Positions 60,146 through 64,000 of a stretch of 64,000 nucleotides of DNA are shown piece after piece. Position numbers and translations under genes: made by a program. The notes beneath the pieces are model-generated. The model was not told the origin of the DNA, did no database searches, and saw only the letters and a list, made by a program, of their open reading frames with translations. Each line of letters starts with the position of its first letter. Position 1 is the first letter of the stretch. The DNA lies in contig JASGHO010000001.1 of assembly GCA_047602305.1 (NCBI GenBank), forward strand, positions 1,736,001 to 1,800,000. Reading direction: 5' to 3'. The DNA comes from Ancrocorticia sp047602305. GTDB taxonomy: Bacteria; Actinomycetota; Actinomycetes; Actinomycetales; Actinomycetaceae.

Positions 60146-60967
60146 TCAACTCTGACTCTCACGCAAGGCCTGATAGCAACATAGAGCCTTGGCTGCTCTC
60201 GCGGCCAGGACCCGAATCTTTGCCCATGCCGGCGACTCCAGATCAGCAAAACTCCACCCCAGATCCAGTGACCGAAGGGCCTTATCAACCTCAGCACACG
60301 CATCGACCACAGCAGGAGAACGATCCCTTGAGAAACCCCTCGTGAACCTCACATATGCATCTTGGAACGCGAGCCCCAGCTCATCGACATCATCAGACCC
60401 CAGCGTCGTCAGATATTCGATCTGACCGTCGGCCGGTGCCGTAAGACGTTCAAGACTCGAAACCATCATCTGCATCCAGACTTCAGGTTTGACCCAACTC
60501 GGGTCCCTTGGCCCTACCCAGGAGGAATGGCCATACGTGATCACCTGCTTTACATCACCCACTTGAGGATTCGCAGGATCATGTAGCGCTGGGAGCTCAT
60601 TATCCGGCCAGCGCTGCCATTGCTTCGCGTCCCTCTGACAGCTATCAATGTAAGCGACAAGTTCCTTCCACTCAGCCTCAAACAACCCGAGAAGAACCTG
60701 CATATCCCCTTCTCTCATCCACGTCCCAGCGTGTTTGAGGGACCTCGCCACCACATCAAGGCTCAGATCATCAATCTCCAATAGCCTTGGGGAATTCGGC
60801 GCGGGAAACTCACAACCAACACGCACCTGGAAATCATCCATCAGTCGCTCACACAGTTTGGATGCGCCAAGCTCGTCATCGAAAACAGCGTCTGTCCAGG
60901 CATCCAAGACAGCCGCTCGCATTCCGAAAATCTCCCGCAAAGTCACTTCAATCAACATCCCACTCAC
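60146..60967 (-). CDS. Probable cognate immunity protein of the 60964 toxin
   Basis: 273 residues, GTG start overlapping the toxin stop (GTGA), so translationally coupled. Largely helical: IEVTLREIFGMRAAVLDAW, WMREGDMQVLLGLFEAEWKE and PAWAKIRVLAARAAKALCCY. No family recognised. Coupling to the tip-domain gene makes immunity the best reading. Confidence 0.6.
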   Translation of the reverse strand: MSGMLIEVTLREIFGMRAAVLDAWTDAVFDDELGASKLCERLMDDFQVRVGCEFPAPNSPRLLEIDDLSLDVVARSLKHAGTWMREGDMQVLLGLFEAEWKELVAYIDSCQRDAKQWQRWPDNELPALHDPANPQVGDVKQVITYGHSSWVGPRDPSWVKPEVWMQMMVSSLERLTAPADGQIEYLTTLGSDDVDELGLAFQDAYVRFTRGFSRDRSPAVVDACAEVDKALRSLDLGWSFADLESPAWAKIRVLAARAAKALCCYQALRESQS

Positions 60968-61563
60968 TTGAAGTTCTCCCAGTAGCGGATTGCCGCTTCC
61001 TGACTTGACTTGCTAAAGGCTGTACCTCCGTCAGGTGCAGAAAGATCCTGAATAATAATATTTCGGCCATCACGCCATATCTCACGGCCATATCCTTCAC
61101 CTTTTCGCCACATTGTCATTGGAATTTGGTCATGTATGACCGCTTCGATGTAATCGGCCGTCTGGTCCTTTGGAATGTTGTCAAAAGTTCTGTTGTCTTT
61201 CTGCATATGCTCGGCAAGGTATTCTCCAAGGTCACAGTTGTGGACGAGTGTGGGTTGGTTTCCAGCATAGTAGGTGTGGAGGTCTTCGATGGTGAGGTTG
61301 TAGGCGGTGAGGTCTTGGTCGGTGACGGCGAGTTCGGTGACCAGGATGTCGTTGCCGTGCTCGTCGAAGAGGACGCCACCGGGCTGTAAAGCGACTGCTT
61401 CGACCCACTCGCCACGTGACTGGACCCAGAAGGGGTGGTTGTCGGTGGCATCAATGGTGTCTTGATCAGTGCCGACCGCGACCATGGTGTGGGGTCCGGT
61501 GTTGCGGATGAGGGCCTCGACAGTACGTGGACCTTTTTCACCGGTTTCAGGATCGGTGGCCAT
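60964..61563 (-). CDS. Orphan Hint + C-terminal toxin cassette, 5'-truncated
   Basis: 199 residues from the first in-frame ATG (61563); the Hint frame can be read back to a stop near 61623, so the normal N-terminus and the first Hint residues are missing. Residues 1-108 repeat the Hint domain of the gene at 63155 (ALIRNTGPHTMVAVGTDQ, ending PTLVHNC, the Asn-Cys cleavage site). The rest, from DLGEYLAEHMQKDN to AAIRYWENFK, is a different tip, with GREIWRDGRNIIIQDLSAPD; I do not recognise the family. Likely a silent cassette that can be swapped into the main toxin through the shared Hint. Confidence 0.75.
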   Translation of the reverse strand: MATDPETGEKGPRTVEALIRNTGPHTMVAVGTDQDTIDATDNHPFWVQSRGEWVEAVALQPGGVLFDEHGNDILVTELAVTDQDLTAYNLTIEDLHTYYAGNQPTLVHNCDLGEYLAEHMQKDNRTFDNIPKDQTADYIEAVIHDQIPMTMWRKGEGYGREIWRDGRNIIIQDLSAPDGGTAFSKSSQEAAIRYWENFK

Positions 61564-61599
61564 GACTTGGTCACCGATAGCGACGTCTTGGATGGGTTT
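61235..61599. repeat. Hint-coding repeat, copy 2
   Basis: 365 bp aligning without gaps to 63471-63835, with about 20 differences counted by eye. The two toxin tips downstream are unrelated. Confidence 0.85.
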
Positions 61600-61728
61600 C
61601 TGGATGCTGTCACCACCCTCGGATCAATGCCACCCCCGAAAGCACGTCAGACAGTATCAAACACGAGCCGACGACGCAATCATTTCCCCAAGGAATAAGC
61701 ACTTCCAATCTCGCCACAAGTACTACTC

Positions 61729-62241
61729 TCACTCCAAGGTTTGCAGCTCTGCTCCCGCTGCTGTCCACCTCCGGGAAGCTCGTTCAAGTACCTCGCATTG
61801 ACCTACGAGAACAACATGGAAAGGCACAGAAGACCGATCCCACCATTCACCTCGCTCGATGGGCTTACCCCACTCACCAGCAGCGTCTGTCAACGAGTTC
61901 ACCAAAAGACGCAACCCACGCTCATCCTCGCCAAGAAGAACATCATCTGGTTCCGTGATCACCACGACGTACCCTTTACCCGCAGGTAAATCCTCCAAGT
62001 CGCGTACACATTCATCGAACGCATCCCAATTTTCACCGAAATACAGAGGGAACTGGAGAGAGGCAGCGAACTCATCAAACAAGGACTGTTTTGTCCTCAT
62101 CTTCCGTCCACGAACAACACGAACCGTCAGTTCCTGTTTTCTCCACTGAAACATCGCCGAGTAAAGTACATCGTCATCACCCTCGAACACTAACGGTCGC
62201 AGCTCAGATTCCACCGTTAGTAGCACATCAAAATTCGTCAC
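61729..62241 (-). CDS. Barstar-family immunity protein
   Basis: 170 residues, GTG start overlapping the stop of the barnase-like gene. The barstar core is visible: KQSLFDEFAASLQFPLYFGE then NWDAFDECVRDLEDL and YVVVITEPDDVLL. Barstar blocks the barnase active site with its Asp-rich helix. N-terminal 45 residues are an extension. Confidence 0.85.
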   Translation of the reverse strand: MTNFDVLLTVESELRPLVFEGDDDVLYSAMFQWRKQELTVRVVRGRKMRTKQSLFDEFAASLQFPLYFGENWDAFDECVRDLEDLPAGKGYVVVITEPDDVLLGEDERGLRLLVNSLTDAAGEWGKPIERGEWWDRSSVPFHVVLVGQCEVLERASRRWTAAGAELQTLE

Positions 62242-62675
62242 TCGTGCGGTCCTCTCATGATCATGAAGGTCTTGTAATGATCTTTCGTTGAGTAAGCTGA
62301 ACCATCACTCCCGGTCACGATCCTTTCAGTTCCCCGAGTCGGACCACTACCTTTAGGGTTCACATCCCATTCCCGATAGGTGAGTCCCGGAGCCTCTGGC
62401 AACCCAACAGGATCGTTCTGCCAAGTCGTACCACCCTTGTAGTGAGGTAAGGCGGCTCCCTTGCTGTCCACCCGGTCCAAAATCATCGCGTCCTTCGGCC
62501 AGGAGTTCCCGATTTGGATGAGAAAAATTGCCCTACTGGGGTGAGGACCGTTGTTTGCGTGCTTGGCGTGCTTGGCGTGCTTGGCGGAGTTCACGCTGGT
62601 GGAGTTTGAAGCTGGCTTCCTTTCCGTAGACTGGGTGGTCTTTGAGTTCTTCGACGATGGCCCAGCCTCGTTCAC
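62238..62675 (-). CDS. Barnase-like ribonuclease tip, displaced cassette
   Basis: 145 codons from 62675, but only the part from about GNSWPKDAMILDRVDSKG (62520) onward is toxin; the earlier codons are an off-frame reading of the immunity gene upstream. The barnase pattern is YREWDVNPKGSG (Glu), RGTERIVTGSDGSAYS (Arg) and DHYKTFMIMRG (His), ending PHE. No proper start and no Hint domain, so it is probably not expressed as it stands. Coupled to barstar by GTGA. Confidence 0.7.
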   Translation of the reverse strand: MNEAGPSSKNSKTTQSTERKPASNSTSVNSAKHAKHAKHANNGPHPSRAIFLIQIGNSWPKDAMILDRVDSKGAALPHYKGGTTWQNDPVGLPEAPGLTYREWDVNPKGSGPTRGTERIVTGSDGSAYSTKDHYKTFMIMRGPHE

Positions 62676-63138
62676 GTCCCAGCCTGATGATCGGTCCCAA
62701 GAAGAAGATCTGTGAACCGTTGCGTGTAGGTACGTCTAACAGTGCGATCAGTTCATCGAGATGCTCCCGCCGTGCACTTTCAGCCAAAGCAGCCGCCAAT
62801 CCCTCAATCTCACCCTTCCCAGTTGCCACGAGGTAGAGGTCTCGGAGCTGCCACCAATAAGGCGTGGCCTCCTTCACCGCCATGACCCGCGCCAACCACT
62901 CCATGACACGGTCGGGATACCCGCCACGCTCTAAGTGCTTCAATGTGATTGGGAAGATGACCGGGTAGGACTCGGGATACTTATACACCTGCCACACAGA
63001 CTCGACATCAACACCAACCTCACGCAGATCCGCGATGATCGGTTGCTCAGCACGGATCCGCTCACGTGCCTTTTCCGCAATCTCTACTTTGCGTCTCTCG
63101 TTCCATTCCCGACGCTCACGAATCTCTGCCTCATTCAT
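62533..63138 (-). CDS. Probable immunity protein of the 63155 toxin
   Basis: 201 residues from the ATG at 63138, 16 bp after the toxin stop. Helical, starting with a charged coiled segment (EIRERREWNERRKVEIAEKA), then HEAT-like pairs LKHLERGGYPDRVMEWLARV, LAAALAESARREHLDELIAL and LGRERGWAIVEELKDHPVYG. Proteins of this pattern sit next to REase-fold toxins. The C-terminal QARQARQARK is encoded by a 9-bp triplet repeat (62559-62585) at the joint to the next cassette. Confidence 0.65.
   Translation of the reverse strand: MNEAEIRERREWNERRKVEIAEKARERIRAEQPIIADLREVGVDVESVWQVYKYPESYPVIFPITLKHLERGGYPDRVMEWLARVMAVKEATPYWWQLRDLYLVATGKGEIEGLAAALAESARREHLDELIALLDVPTRNGSQIFFLGPIIRLGRERGWAIVEELKDHPVYGKEASFKLHQRELRQARQARQARKQRSSPQ
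62559..62585. repeat. 9-bp tandem repeat (3 copies)
   Basis: GTGCTTGGC three times in a row, encoding the QAR repeats at the end of the immunity protein; it sits at the junction with the barnase-like cassette. Confidence 0.8.
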
Positions 63139-63154
63139 GCTCTTGCCTTTCCAC

Positions 63155-64000
63155 TCACGGAATGAACTTCCTCGTAACATCTCCATTGCTAATGGCCGTT
63201 TGGAGAGGACCAGTAATGTACGTGTTTGAACGGGTGTACAAATCAACACTCAGATTATTGTCCTTCGCGTACTGAATATCATCCCGTAACTGCCTAGACA
63301 AAGATTGGCTCTTCACGTTCTTCACCTCCGAAAGGGTCTCAGGAGTTATTCCGTCAGGTATCCTGTTTCGGTTATTGATTGAGATTTTCTGTTTCCCTCC
63401 AATGTCGTAGGCTTCCCGAACTCTCTTCTCCCCGTTCTTCCCCGCATTGACTGGCCCTACCCCGCCGGGGCAGTTGTGGACGAGTGTGGGTTGGGTTCCG
63501 GCGTAGTAGGTGTGGATGTCTTCGATGGTGAGGTTGTAGGCGGTGAGGTCTTGTTCGGTGATGGCGAGTTCGGTGACGAGGATGTCGTTGCCGTGCTCGT
63601 CGAGGAGGATGTCACCGGGCTGCAAGGCGATTGCTTCGACCCACTCGCCACGTGATTCTACCCAGAAGGGGTGGTTGTCGGTGGCATCAATAGTGTCTTG
63701 ATCAGTGCCGACCGCGACCATGGTGTGGGGTCCGGTGTTACGGATGAGCGCCTCGACAGTACGTGGACCTTTTTCACCGGTTTCAGGGTCGGTGGCCATG
63801 ACTTGGTCACCGATAGCGACGTCTTGGATGGGTTTTTGGGTGCCATCTGCCATCAACACCAACGTGACACCGGTGAAGCTGTTCATACACGGATGAGAGG
63901 CCCCGTCGCCGCGTTTGACGATCTTCTGGACCCATCCGCTGATTGCTTCTCCGGCATTGCTCACCTGACGGAAGGTATTTTTGAGAAGTCGTCCACCGGT
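63155..64000 (-). CDS. Polymorphic toxin C-terminus: Hint domain + REase-fold toxin (partial)
   Basis: The frame is open to the right edge (GGRLLKNTFRQVSNAGEAIS), so a longer protein lies outside. The Hint domain starts at PCMNSFTGVTLVLMADGT and ends at PTLVHNC; it should cleave itself to release the tip. The tip, GPVNAGKNGEKRVREAYDIG to NGDVTRKFIP, contains RNRIPDGITPETLSEVKNVK and RQLRDDIQYAKDNNLSVDLY, the pattern of the Tox-REase-7 group of PD-(D/E)xK nucleases, with Asp and Glu-x-Lys in place. Immunity gene follows. The export route is not visible in this window. Confidence 0.85.
   Translation of the reverse strand, partial: TGGRLLKNTFRQVSNAGEAISGWVQKIVKRGDGASHPCMNSFTGVTLVLMADGTQKPIQDVAIGDQVMATDPETGEKGPRTVEALIRNTGPHTMVAVGTDQDTIDATDNHPFWVESRGEWVEAIALQPGDILLDEHGNDILVTELAITEQDLTAYNLTIEDIHTYYAGTQPTLVHNCPGGVGPVNAGKNGEKRVREAYDIGGKQKISINNRNRIPDGITPETLSEVKNVKSQSLSRQLRDDIQYAKDNNLSVDLYTRSNTYITGPLQTAISNGDVTRKFIP
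63471..63835. repeat. Hint-coding repeat, copy 1
   Basis: Pairs with 61235-61599; part of the main toxin gene. Shorter relatives remain at 58663-58787 and about 55290-55345. Confidence 0.85.

Noticed and set aside
1..64000. rRNA or tRNA genes
   Set aside because: I looked for tRNA-like cloverleaf and CCA ends and for rRNA signatures in the gaps and saw none; a covariance-model scan was not possible.

Overview
This window is chromosomal DNA from a high-GC Gram-positive bacterium (Actinobacteria). The evidence is a 14-subunit menaquinone-type complex I (nuoA-N) run together with menaquinone genes, a SecA with an Ala/Gly/Pro-rich tail next to an Rv3235-type gene, a 32-residue bS22-type ribosomal protein, a KtrAB-like K+ system and frequent GTG starts and ATGA/GTGA overlaps. 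A member of Actinomycetaceae or a related family seems likely, but no rRNA or other decisive marker is present, so genus is a guess.

Layout. 1-1.25 kb: the end of a LysM protein gene and an Rv3235-like gene. 1.3-5.6 kb: a more A/T-rich insert with a HicA/HicB toxin-antitoxin pair and an AbiEi-type antitoxin translationally coupled to two tandem kinesin-light-chain-like TPR genes. 5.6-6.2 kb: a non-coding stretch with a large palindrome and degenerate 56-bp tandem repeats. 6.2-12 kb (minus): secA and a secreted 5'-nucleotidase with C-terminal FG-GAP-like repeats. 12.4-31.7 kb (minus): menG, menJ, nuoABCDEFGHIJKLMN and a polyprenyl diphosphate synthase; nuoJ is split by a frameshift. 32-36.9 kb (plus): a membrane protein, menB, menE and menA, so reduction, methylation, prenylation and tail synthesis of the quinone are gathered around the enzyme that uses it. 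37-43.5 kb: small housekeeping and regulatory genes, trkH/trkA, an XRE regulator and radA. 43.8-52.3 kb: a histidine-utilisation locus (hutH, IclR regulator, hutI, hutU, an M20 amidohydrolase, hutF) with two copies of a near-identical 20-bp palindromic operator.

52.4-64 kb is the accessory region: a polymorphic-toxin locus on the minus strand. A large toxin gene enters from beyond the right edge and ends in a Hint domain plus a REase-fold toxin tip, followed by its immunity gene. Behind it lie displaced cassettes: a barnase-like tip with barstar, a second Hint copy (365 bp alignable without gaps) with a different tip and its immunity gene, then a lipoprotein gene, then a 6.7-kb array of immunity-type genes. 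Most of those are preceded by a stub of a toxin tail whose stop codon overlaps the immunity start codon (NucA/NucB-like, Hint/ParB-like, barnase-like and unknown tails). The array is bracketed by a 40-bp direct repeat derived from the 3' end of the lipoprotein gene. The most interesting signals are this record of toxin-tip exchange and the AbiEi-TPR operon.
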